A stretch of DNA of 64,000 nt from Amphibalanus amphitrite (taxonomy: Eukaryota; Arthropoda; Thecostraca; Balanomorpha; Balanidae), in the NCBI RefSeq assembly GCF_019059575.1, contig NW_024881591.1, forward strand, positions 496,001-560,000, given 5' to 3'. Shown piece after piece: positions 46,246-57,423 of the stretch. The number at the start of each line of letters is the position of its first letter. The first letter of the stretch is position 1. The notes beneath the pieces are model-generated. The model was not told the origin of the DNA, ran no database searches, and saw only the letters and a list, made by a program, of their open reading frames with translations. A program made the translations under genes and the position numbers.

Positions 46246-46469
46246 CGGCGGCAGGGAGGCTGCGGAGACATGGGGGGACATTTTACGCTTTTGTGAAAAA
46301 AGCAAAAGATTTAGCGAAAAACACGTAATAGATAACTTGCAGAAAATTGTCTGCTCTTTCAGATAAGATACTTAGGTTTGATATATCTTGTGCAGACTTC
46401 ATTCTACAGTGCTTCAAAAATCGCTCATTTACATGGGGATTGAACGGGGCTTCGAGATTTGACTCCAAA

Positions 46470-46490
46470 TGACGTCACGAGCTGACGTCA
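46470..46490. promoter_or_regulatory. Two TGACGTCA (CRE-type) sites upstream of the HES TATA box
   Basis: TGACGTCA at 46470-46477 and 46483-46490, about 35-55 bp before TATATA. TGACGTCA is the palindromic binding site of CREB/ATF bZIP factors. The tight pair in a promoter position is suggestive, but the octamer is common in this window, so function is inferred. Confidence 0.5.
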
Positions 46491-46524
46491 CGAAAAGGTA
46501 GAATCGCCGGACGACCCTACCTGG

Positions 46525-46530
46525 TATATA
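46525..46530 (+). promoter_or_regulatory. TATA box of the HES gene
   Basis: GGTATATAGGG lies 115-120 bp before the start codon. Transcription would start near 46555, leaving a roughly 90-nt leader without an upstream ATG that I can see. Confidence 0.55.
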
Positions 46531-46644
46531 GGGCCTTGGCCAGTCGCGTGCCGCGAGTCCAAGGGTCTGGGCGTGTTTCGGCGAGCGGAGAGCATACGGG
46601 AGCGAGCGAGCGAGTTGGATAGAAGAGCACACAGAACAGCGGCC

Positions 46645-46680
46645 ATGCCAAGCAGCGGAAGGATCTCAGAAACCAGAAGG
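46645..46680 (+). CDS. HES/hairy bHLH repressor, coding exon 1
   Basis: ATG at 46645 in context GCGGCCATGC gives MPSSGRISETRR, ending at donor AGG|GTGAGT (46681). It supplies the start of the basic region and joins exon 2 in phase 0. An intron inside the basic region is common in HES/hairy genes. The short N-terminus is normal for the family. Confidence 0.8.
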
Positions 46681-46919
46681 GTGAGTGAAGTCCTTTGCAT
46701 TTTATTTTGTTCTTATTTTTTTGAACAGTCTTAAAAAAGAATTTGGTTAACTTTGTCATCGCTGTATAATCCAACCTTTGGACAATATCGTCGAGGCCAC
46801 AAGTCATTAGTACCCCAGGCATTCTATTCAAATATGTCTCATAGGTGCTGCAGTTTTTTGTCGGCGACCGTCTGATGTCGGTCAGCAGATAGTTGACAGT
46901 TCATTCTTTCGTCCCGCAG

Positions 46920-47633
46920 GTAAACAAGCCCATCATGGAGAAGCGGCGCCGAGCGCGCATCAACGACTGTCTGAACGAACTGAAGAGCCTGGTGCTGGAG
47001 GGTCTGAAGAAGGACCCGGCGCGGCACTCCAAGCTCGAGAAGGCCGACATTCTGGAGATGGCCGTCAAGCACCTGCGCTCGCTGCAGGCGCGGCCGGCCG
47101 CCCCGGCGGCGCGCTTCCAGGAGGGCTACGCCGACTGCGCGCGCGAGGTGGCCGCCTTCCTGAGCGGCCGTCCGGAGCCGGAGCCGGAGCTGCGCCAGCG
47201 GCTGATGGTGCACCTGGCGGGCGCGTACCGGCCGCAGGCCTCGCCGGCCGCCGACCGGTCCGACCCGGCGCCGGCCGTGCTCAGCCCCGCCGGCGTGCAG
47301 CTGGTGCCGGCCGTGCTGCCCAGCGGCGAGCTCGGCTACATCGTACAGCCGGCGCCGGCCGGCCTGCTGCTCGGCTCCCCGACCCCGGCCGCCGCCAGCA
47401 GCGCCCAGCCGGCCGCGGCCAGCCTGGGCGGCTCGGAGGCCTCCTCGTGCAGCGTCGGCTCGGCCAGCCCGGCGCCCTCCTGGGACCCGACCGAGACGCG
47501 CTGTTCGCCCAGCCCCTGCTCGTCGGAGCGGTCGTTCGGCTCGTGCGCCGGCCGTGCCGACAGCCCGCAGCCGCTCGACCTGGTGGCGCACAACCGTCAC
47601 CACGACGAGGAGGCCCACTGGAGGCCCTGGTAA
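46920..47633 (+). CDS. HES/hairy bHLH-Orange transcriptional repressor, coding exon 2
   Basis: Starts after acceptor TTCGTCCCGCAG (46919) and ends at TAA 47631-47633; with exon 1 the protein is 249 residues. The basic region KPIMEKRRRARIND has the proline that defines the Hairy/E(spl)/HES class. The helix-loop-helix runs to about residue 68 (SKLEKADILEMAVKHLRSL). An Orange domain lies at about 77-115 (GYADCAREVAAFL to LMVHLAGAY). A Pro/Ala/Ser-rich middle follows, and the protein ends WRPW, the Groucho/TLE co-repressor tail. Such proteins bind N-/E-box DNA as dimers and repress transcription, often as Notch targets. I cannot say which paralogue this is. No defects are seen. Confidence 0.93.
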   Translation, partial: VNKPIMEKRRRARINDCLNELKSLVLEGLKKDPARHSKLEKADILEMAVKHLRSLQARPAAPAARFQEGYADCAREVAAFLSGRPEPEPELRQRLMVHLAGAYRPQASPAADRSDPAPAVLSPAGVQLVPAVLPSGELGYIVQPAPAGLLLGSPTPAAASSAQPAAASLGGSEASSCSVGSASPAPSWDPTETRCSPSPCSSERSFGSCAGRADSPQPLDLVAHNRHHDEEAHWRPW

Positions 47634-50600
47634 GGTCCACTGGAGGCCCTGGTGAGGTGACTGCGTTCACCCGAGGCCCTCAGGAGGCCTGCTCTTTCCA
47701 CAGTCTGTGCCTTGAGACACTGCCGTTGCGGAGCTCACGCAAAGTTTTCATTCCAATGTGTAGCCGTGCGAACATGGGCCTTACAATGTATGTTAACGTG
47801 ATAAGCGCTGTGTAGAGGTCTTGGTTTATGTGATTGTTTTGTATGTTTCTTAAGTGCCATCTGTCTGCCTGCCAAAACTGTTGTGCTATGCAAACGATAC
47901 TGAGATCGAACGCTCGTTGGATGACTGGGAAATGCTACTGTTACCTGTATAAATATCTATTTGTGTGCCATGCGATTACGAAATATGTCAAGATGTGTCA
48001 TTGAATATGCCAGTCCGAAGCAGAATACAACTGCCGAAAAGTGATTCCTGTTTAAACATACAACAACCTCAGGCACTTGACAAGTTGGACTAATGAATAT
48101 TCATTGCCAGCGGGCCGGATTGATTTATAACATATTACATTAGTTCTCTCACATTCCCAGTTCTGGGAGTGATCAGGGGTGGATGAAAACAGAACAGGTT
48201 TAGCCACTCAACCTATAAGCCGCTTTAAGTTTTCAGTTCACTAAAAAGGTGTTAAACCATCGAAGGATTCTAAGAGGAGCGCAATGAGATTATTGCTCTT
48301 GTCGTCAAAAGTAATCACGAGTACTCCTCCAATCATCATCATCATCCAATCACAAGTACGTTTTTTTCTGGACCTTTTTGCGAGGAGACACGCCCGTTCA
48401 CACAAAAACTTTAATCCAGTTATCCTGCAAAAAGTAGATATCAAAATATGACACCAACTAACTGATAAAAGTTATGTTTAATGTGCGAAGGGTGCTGGTG
48501 ATCTAGTGTAGCAATATTTACAACTTTTTTCATCTTCTATCGTTTTAATTACCGAGGGGAGACGGCGGGTGACAACGATTCCAGCGATAGCTCGAAACAA
48601 AAAGTAATTTTACTTCGGCATTGAAACCGCCTGAAACGGCACTTGTTATTGGATTAGATCAGCAAACCAGTTTTGAAATGAATAGGCAAATGGCAATGTA
48701 TGAGGTCCATACTAACGGCATATGACCTTCATTATTGATACGCTGTTGAAAATGCTTTCAAGCATCTAGGATTGAAACGGACACAAAACAGTTATGATTT
48801 GAAAAGTATATTGCCTCTAACCGAGGCTGGAGCAAAGGAAATCTCAAACCAAATCTTCATGATTTTGTTGCGACTCTTGTATCTTTGGTCTCTGTCAATG
48901 CTACGGTGACTACTGACTTTGAAATAAGCCGGGAACTGGGTTAGTACCAGAACGTGGAGCCAAAACATAATGGACCGATTGTGCAAGTGCAGGAGGAAAT
49001 TCAGGCTATGTGCTGTCACATAGGTCTGTTACCCACTGGATTGACTAATTACCGTTTATTTGATATTCATATTTTGTCATGCGTTTTTATATCTCACAGA
49101 CACTGCCACTGGATTTTTTTACACGTTGTCAAATCAGGAACCTGGTTGAAATAGATTGTTGCCTACACCCTCATTCTGGCCTTTTCTTTTTCAATGTATC
49201 CATCTTACGAAATAACCGTCCCCTTCGATGATTCACGCTCGCCATCACAGAATAAATCAGTACCTATGGACCCGTAACACATAATACGCTTTGCGTCATG
49301 CAGTAACCAAAAGGCACGTGGCTGACCTGCCAACTCGGAGTCTCGGGCAGCCGTCGAACAAAACGACACGGTGCACTACGGGCTGCACAGCCCAGCACTG
49401 GCCGACATATTGTGACTCTCGTGACAGCAACACGATAGTTTCATGGAGAACTTCAAAGGCGGCGGGCATCTTAATCACAGAGATCGGTTTAATTGACGTA
49501 ACCGGAGGCGCGTGCAGGCGCGGCTGCTGAACCGCGTTATTTATTACCGTAAGGTGTGTAATTTCACGCATTTTCCGCGACAGATAAGCGCCCAGCTGGG
49601 GCGCGATTTTTTCACTCGGCAATGAAATGAATCTCCCGTTACATTGTGTTAGAGACATGAGAGAGCGTTATAGCCGGCCGGAGCCGGTGATTATGTGGCC
49701 GAGTCTCCGGCGGGATGGTTATGTCCGCATTATACGATGTTCAGCGCTCTCCTTATTGCACCACAGCAGGCAGGCACGTGGCAAACGGACCCGGCTGAGA
49801 GCCCAGCGAGCACGTGGCCAGGGGACGGACAAAAGTTGGTCTCTAGACAGGTAATATGAACACGTCTCTGGGTCTCATGAGCGCATGAATATTCTGTAAG
49901 ATGAAGAAGAAAAAAAAAACGATTGACTCAAATACGTGATATGCGTTCGACGACATTTTTTTATGATTTTAGATGCTGTTCATGCAATCAAGCTTTTTCA
50001 ATAGCAAGGGTCAAGTAATATGGCTTTCCATGGGCCCGAGGTGTGAGCACTGAGCACCCTCGCAGTTCGAGCGAGGATGTGACATGGTGACCTCACTGTC
50101 GCTCCCTCCAATCTCCAGATTCATTGAAGTCACCGCCCCGTCGGCAGTGTCGGAGCTCGGACTGACCGACGTCCCTTGTCCCTCCTCAGTTGTCGTACTC
50201 CACTGCACGTGGGCATGGGAAACAGGCCACAGGGGCCACATGCCATGCCCGCGCCACGTGTGCTGTTTGGGCTGGGGACAGACTGGAAATAATTCAGCTT
50301 CCTGCTTCGTGGCAGTCCACATATGTGTGTAGGCAGAAGATGTGCTGAATAAATGGACGGCTTTATCGGTTCTCCCGCCACTTGGCAAGTAACGTTTGCT
50401 CATTTAATTTGCTCGTCGTATTAAATGAATATCATGTGACAGGTTTGCACCTGCATTATTGTCATAGCGGTGAATCTAGCATGCTAAAGAAAGGAGCGAC
50501 AAGGTAGCGATTTAATTCAGACGGCATAAAGCTTTTATGTGCAAATGTTGCGATGCTACTTCGGTAAGCGTTTGAAATTGAAGTGACAAACCTTGTTTCA

Positions 50601-53600
50601 TCGAACGTTCAGGGCACGACCGTATAACTGATATTACTGAAACGTTTACAGGCGACGCCTTCCCTTGACACGAGTCATGGTGTTCGACTAAAATCCTCAC
50701 ACAATGTGAATATTTATTGTAAGTTTCCCAAGACATCATTTCACTTTCTTAAATTAGTACAACCGATGAGGGAAGTGTGGCCTATAATGAGTATGAGTAG
50801 GGTGCATGCGAGAGCATAGATACTAGATAGTGATAAATAGACAGCAGTTGGCGGACCCCGGAAGACCCTGCTCCCAGAATCTATTGGAAGCCAGGTCCCT
50901 CTGACTGAACGGTGACCTAGGCCTGGTGTGATGGCCGTCATTGGAACCTTGTCGAGTTTTCCGTTGGTTCACCCCTTTCCAAACGCCATCGTGACTGGGC
51001 AGTTCCCTGAGTGTCACATCGGCCGGCTTATCAAGCAGCCCTGATTAGCAGGGCACATTCCTGGTCTTCTGGTGTCCACCAGCGCGGCGTCTCGGCTCCA
51101 TCCATCAGGGTCCGTTGGTGGCCCGGCCCGGTGTCGCCCCAGTCGATCGCGGAGGGCGCGGCGCGGCGACACTCACCGATCGGCGGCGCGGCCAACAATG
51201 GCCGGCCTCGATCGGGGCCCGGGGATAAATCAGGCGCCATTCAACCCGTTCACCTGCCGCCAGCATTAATCACAGTCGCCGAGATCGGCTCAGGAGCTGC
51301 GAGACGCCGCTCCTGATTACCCCCTTACCTCATCCGTCTCAGATTCCGCTCCTGATTACCGTTACTAGACAGAGCTCCTGATTACCCCGTTCCCTAGCCT
51401 CGCCTGCCAGGCACTTCTGATCTGCACTTCCGCTACGCCTTTTCCAGAAATCGATCATAATTACCGCATTAACGCATCTTCCAAAGAACGGCTGTACCTC
51501 TTTACTTTTTAATCATCAGGGACCGAACAGACAAGACAAAAGTTTCCATACGTCTAGAGAGTGGAGGAAAATTTAGTACAGGCAAGCTGGCCGAACTAAC
51601 CCAAGTATCAACTTAAATCTTTAGTGATATCTTTTGCAGATCAGTTCGTTACCCATGTCCCTGAGTTGTATTTGAGTCGTCCACTGCCGCGCCCTTCGAT
51701 CGGTCCATGAAGCTCCAGCTCACGAACTCATCGTGAGATACGTTGGACAGATCAGGGACGGTGCGCTCTTTGTTCCTAGCGATTGGCTGAAATAAGGGGC
51801 GCCGGCGAGGGCCCAAAGGATTGCGCTGACAACCGGACCAATTACCGACACAAGACCTGGTTACCGTCACGTGTCGAAGCAACTCATCGAAATAAATGGG
51901 ATGCCGCTCTAATGGCGGTGGCTCTGCTCCGGTGTCTCCGTGCCGACCCGTGCTGACGGCCCCGGGGACTGGAGAGGAGGCGGGCCCGGCCGAGAGCACG
52001 CCGCGGGTCACGAGTTTTACAGGCGTGGCACTCGACCTGCCAGGGCGAGTGTGTAGTGGCAGCAACTGGGCAGAACACTGGCTTTGTGTCATTGGTGAGG
52101 TCATGCTGATCCAGATAGCTATACGGATTGAGACGTGTCGATGCATGGACCTTGGCTGTGCCTCTCTAATCCCTGCTGAACGTTTGGCAGCATGTTCTGA
52201 ATACACTTGAGTGCTGCGGTTATTTACTTGAGCTGTTCTGGAGCAAGTAATGTGCCACTCCTGAGTTTTTGTTGTTTTTTTACCGCAAACTAGCTATGAC
52301 ATCAAACGTTGTGCATTTTTGTCAGTATTGCTTAGCCCGTTTGTGAAAGTTGCTATAGTGAGGAGCCGTCTAAAATGCACCGAAGGACCAGAAGATATCG
52401 CTAATAAGTGACTTTGTTCGCACTTGACACAGTCCCGTCAACTCTGCAGATCGGTCCACTGTGAACTATATATACCGTTCGGACAGTCTCTGGCCTCCCA
52501 GAGGTGCCAGTGCTGAATAGGCAGCAGCGCGTCCTTGAGCCGGACGCTCCCAATTCGCGGTCTGTCGGCGCGCCATTAGACCAAATGAGCACCGCTTGTG
52601 TTCGACCGACAATAGGAGCGCGCTGGGTGCTTATTACAGGTGGGCACGGTAACGCACTGCTTTTGAAAGCATTTGTGAGAGTGACGGGACCGCGGGCGCC
52701 GGTGGTAGTTTAAGCGATACAGCGGACGGTGGCAATGAGAGAGACTTGAAGGCCGCGCGCACTGGTATGTCACATTTATCCTGGCGAGGACGGACCCGAA
52801 ATGCGCCCGCTGAACGACCGATGGTCAGCGCGCATTGAGACCAAACTTACTGACGGGTGGGAGGTCAACTGAGCTGCAGATTCAGCCGGAGCCAAGAACC
52901 GCTGACTGGTTTCAATCGGTTTTGGTTCAGTGGTTCGTTCAGCAGTGCCGACCGTTTACCATGGACATAAACGCAGCTTGGCCTTGACGCTGCTACTTAA
53001 AATGCATGAGACGGTTTGTCGGTTCCAATGACTAACTGCAGAGAGGACAAGTTACAGATTGCTTTGGTTTGACCTTGCCTAGACCTGCCCTAAAAAAGAG
53101 AAAAAGAAGGAAGTGAGTGGTCACTCTCGCCAGACGCCGATGGAAAATAGCTGAATCTCTACTCTTAGATGAATGAGAATGGTCCCAGCCGTGTCTGTGA
53201 TAGCCAGCAGACAGTCTGAGGTGCCGGGGCGCCGATCGCCCCTCTCCGATCGGGTCCGGGCGTCGCCGCCGTCGCCGCTGATCGGTGCACTGCCCGCGGC
53301 GTCGGTCGCGCCGTCGTCGACATTCCCTCACGTCGCTGCTGTCCAACGGGTTAGGTCGGCACGCCGACAGACCGGGGACGCCGCCACGGGCCACGTGGAG
53401 ACAGCGGAGACGGCGGCGGAGAGAAGGGTGAGCGCAGCCCTCGAGAATACAGATACCTTCGGCGAGGACAGACGATATACAGTGAGAGTGCTGACTGCTG
53501 ACACATCTCCTAGGGGACAACCACAGTGCAGGCACAGCTACATTTTGGGCAGCTAATCGTGCACACTTTACGTCACCATCGTCATACTGGAATATAGTCA

Positions 53601-56463
53601 CAGCCCGCAGTTGACGCTGTGGCTCATCATGCATAAAGTACCCAAATATAAACCGTCCTTTCCTTATCCAGTGGGTACGCTGCCAGTGCCGCTCGCAGTG
53701 ACTGACGGTCCCTCAGCAGCTGGCGGGCGGAGAGGAGGGACGAAGACGTCGGTCTCCCGGCCGCTCTCCGGCGACACCGCGGTATGCGCGCGGACCTCCC
53801 GACAAAGCGCCGCGTCCCACCCACCCTTCCCCTCAGCCCAGATAACATCGGTGGTCAGATTAGATGCCCCATCGACAGATGGTGTCGGCATCAGATAAAA
53901 TCGGCGCCCATTCAAAGAGCCGCTTATCTTCCCACGATCGGGCGCGCGCCGGGAAAAGGAAGAGCACTTTATTTTGGGACGGACCGCCGCCTGACCGGAC
54001 CGTGAATGGACTACAGGAAAATGAGGCGGCTATTTTTGAAGACCATTTTCAGCTGTCCAGCCGCCGGGCTGAGACATGAACTGGTCTTTGCCTTGCTTTG
54101 ATTGATTGAGTGGCGTGAAAGGTCTTGTATTGGATTATCATCGACAACATTCTTTTGTCAGGAGCAGGACATAAATTATTCATTGGTTGGTAAAATGTAG
54201 CTCTTGAACTAATCGCCAATCATTTCTTTTTATCACCTTATATTATGCCTAGTCAAAAATCACTAAAGCTGGGAGCGGTGATGCCACAATATTTCTAAGC
54301 TCTATGGCTGTGGGCACAAGAAAACCACCTACATCAGGTAGGCAATGAACGTTGAACGGCATCGGTGACTGCCGACGCCATCGACACAAGCTTATAAGTC
54401 CCCACTCCTTCCGATCATGGCACCGGTCGGTAGGTCTCTCACTCTCGCACCGGGTGCCCGCGGGTCTGGGGCCGTGGGTCCGGTGCACACCTGGTCCCCG
54501 TTCCGGCCCTCCCGCCTCATCTCCCGGAGATGTCTATCAGCGGCCGCACCAGAGACGGAGATGTCTATCAGCCGCCGCACCAGAGACGCCGCCACCGGCT
54601 ATCGGCTCCCCAATCTGCCGATAACACGGCTGTTTATCGCGCCCAGCCGGTACATACCGGGTCCAGATAGCACTGGGGAGTCCCTCCGGCACATACAGTG
54701 CTGACGGGGGCGCGAAAATACTCAGGGTGGACTGCGAAATCATGCGTGGCGTTTGACTTTGTAGACCTCGTCATTATGTTGTTGCTATGGCTTTTTGGAT
54801 GCATCCATGTAGTTATTTTTTATACTTATGAATTGCCGAAGGAATTAACAGTTTACGGCTTCTACGTTTGGAAACACTCAAAGTTATAGCATTATTTTTC
54901 TGCTTAATACGCTCTCGCGTAAGACTGCGCTTTATCATATTAAAGCACATAAATATTTGCTGATGTAGTTACTTGATACCACCGAACTATTATTCGTGGT
55001 TACATATCTCCTAAGCGTAGTCCTAGTCAATAGGGAGTTGATAAATCGGCGCTAAAATAGTGTGTGCTACCAAATAAAGCCCACAAAAATGCAGGGCATA
55101 GAAATTATCGAACCATTCATCTGCGCTCGATTCAACGAGAGAGAGCGCACCCCGGGTACAATAGTCTGCACCCGGATAACACCTGTAATTGAATTAAGTG
55201 GAGTATAACTGCCACCTGTCTGTCGGAATTTCTATCCGCCGAGAATTAAGCTGTGGCCGGGAATCATTACCGATCATTTATTTCGGTAATTAGCCGGTTG
55301 GCGGTGTTCGGTTTTTGTTCGGCTCTCGGCTGCCAGCGGTGCCCTTGGTCAGGCGAGTAGACGAACTCGCTCCACGGCGCGGCGGGGAGAGGATGCTGAG
55401 GGCACCAGCCGATCAGACTGCACAACAGGCAGCTGTATCTCACTATATATGTATACTGCATAGCACCTCACAAAGACTGGATCTCCGAGTCTCTCCAGAT
55501 CAGCACGATGTATGTTGTATACTCATATTGTATAATGTCAAGGAGAGTCAAATTTTCTTTTGTTATTCACTTTGCTGATCGCTCATCCATCCTGCCAACG
55601 CCAGCTGCAGCACGCACGTACACCAGCGGAGGGACGTGCAATGGGGGTAATGGCGATGCAGGCGTGAGAGTGAGGAATTTCGGACCAATCATGCCGCATT
55701 GCAGACCCGTGGGCTAGGAAAACAACCACATTATGCGTTGGTTGAAAGCGGGGTATTTTGTTATTTTCTACTTCCTCTAATCGCCTAATAAGGTAACCAC
55801 ACGGCGCACCCCGCCCGGGGGCGACATGAGCCGCGCACGAGCTGTCTGGCGCGCCTGGCGCCTGCGGTGCCACTTTGGCACCTGGGCGGCGGTACACGGC
55901 TCCAATCCGCGCCTGTTTGTCGTGACGATCAGCGATCACCTGGCGGCCGGTCTGTGCTGTCCACCTGTCTGGGCAACATCTGCATCAGCGGTGAGGTTAC
56001 ACCATCACATCCTGCCGCGGACGGCGGGACCGCGCGTCAGCTGCCGTCCTGACATACCGTCAGCGGTCCTCAGAACAGGCTGCTGCAACACACACACACA
56101 CATCCCCCCACACACACACACACACAGCCGTCAGATGGTTCGCCCGCCGCCAGTCAGGATACCACCTGCCTCACGCACAGCTCGTCACTCCTCCGAGGAA
56201 GGTCGGCCGCCACATGTCCGCCCCGGGGCGCAAGCAATTCTGACGGACAGATCAGCTCTCCACGGCCAAGCTGCTTCGAGAAACGAGGTGCCTGGTCTCA
56301 CCATGTACCCGTCCTCTTCTTGTAGACTAGTCAGCGCACGGATTTTGGCATTCGTGAAACCTCTCTCAGTGGTCTTGCAGCCTCAGCTCTCCGTCAGACG
56401 CTCTCTGTGTAGTGAGTGCAGACCGGAGCCGATCCTCTCTATGTTCTGTCGCGGTGTTTTATA
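47634..56463. other. Long intergenic region, no gene seen
   Basis: The first few hundred bases are probably the HES 3' untranslated region. Beyond that, frames are short, overlapping and domain-free. Small repeats: 51309-51395 has GCTCCTGATTACC three times; 54523-54590 has a two-copy 31-bp duplication (GAGATGTCTATCAGC); 56090-56125 is a (CA)n tract. No mobile-element ends were recognised. Confidence 0.4.
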
Positions 56464-56653
56464 CTAGGTGCGTTCAATAAGTAAGTTCCGATGAGCATTT
56501 ACATAAAATTCACGCGGTCTACGCACATGATTTTTTCAGGGATTAGAATTCAGACCTTTATGTCGAAGTGACCGCATTTTCAGCTTCTTATTCCATTTCT
56601 GTGACGATATGGAGCGGATCAAATAACACCATTTTTTTTAGACTGCTTTAGAA

Positions 56654-57364
56654 ATGGCATCGGCCACCCGAGAGGATCAACGTTCAGTGATACGATTCCT
56701 AGCTATCCAGGGCTAGCCGGCGGCTAACATCCACGCCAACTTCGTGAATGTGTACGAGAGCCATGCTCTTAGTGATTCCGCAGTTCGGAAGCGGAAGAAA
56801 AAGTTTGGGGAGGGGAGGGAGAGCGTGCGCGACCTGGCACGTGCAGGCAGGCTGAGGACGATGGTCACAGCCGCTGACGTCGCCAAAGTGGAGGAGATGG
56901 TGATGGCCGACAGAAAGATTACTGTCCAGGCGATAACAGAAAGCCTAAACATAAGCCTACGCCAGGAGAGGCTTATGTTTAGGGACCATCTCCTGCCAAT
57001 AATCGCCAGTTGCCGCCCCGAGAAGGCCCGTGGTCGGTTCATCCTCCACCAGGATTGCGCGCCTCCTCACCGTGCCCTCGTGGCGAGGGATGCCCTGCAG
57101 GCAGAGGGCATCGAGGTGCTCTAACACCATCCCTACTCTCCAGACGTTGCACGCAGTGACTATTGGCTGTTCGCAGACATGAAGAAAAATCTCCGGGGCC
57201 GGAGGTTCGGCTCGAGGTCTGCACTCGGGTCTGCTTTTTACCAGTATGGCGAAAAGACCATCACTCAAAGCTTCCGTGCGGCCATCCGGGACCTGGCCAA
57301 GCGATGGGAACGATGCGTTCGCATGCAGGGCGAGTTCGTCGAGCCGTGTGCCATGTTTGGTTGA
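56654..57364 (+). pseudogene. mariner transposase, deleted and interrupted
   Basis: One reading frame of 237 codons runs throughout: MASATREDQRSVIRFL at the N-terminus, a helix-turn-helix, then QDCAPPH and SPDVARSDYWLF. The two Asp residues are separated by 34 residues, the mariner D34D spacing. TAG at 56714 and TAA at 57122 interrupt it. Roughly 100 residues are missing after ITESLNISL; the first catalytic Asp was in that part. The junction is an inverted repeat (56944-56983). It cannot make a working enzyme. Confidence 0.85.
56944..56983. repeat. 15-bp perfect hairpin at the deletion junction of the mariner transposase
   Basis: CCTAAACATAAGCCT (56944-56958), a 10-nt spacer, then AGGCTTATGTTTAGG (56969-56983), an exact inverted copy. 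Confidence 0.9.
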
Positions 57365-57423
57365 GATGTGCCAAAAAATAAACGAGTTATATCAAAACGG
57401 AACTTACTTATTGAACATACTGG

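Larger units (their letters stand above)
56464..57423 (+). mobile_element. mariner element, 960 bp, internally deleted, TA duplication
   Basis: TA is followed by CTAGGTGCGTTCAATAAGTA; the right end is its inverted form (complement CCAGTATGTTCAATAAGTAA), then TA. The inverted ends share TTCAATAAGTAAGTTCCG exactly. The length is about 300 bp below a full mariner, matching the deletion in the transposase. Confidence 0.88.
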
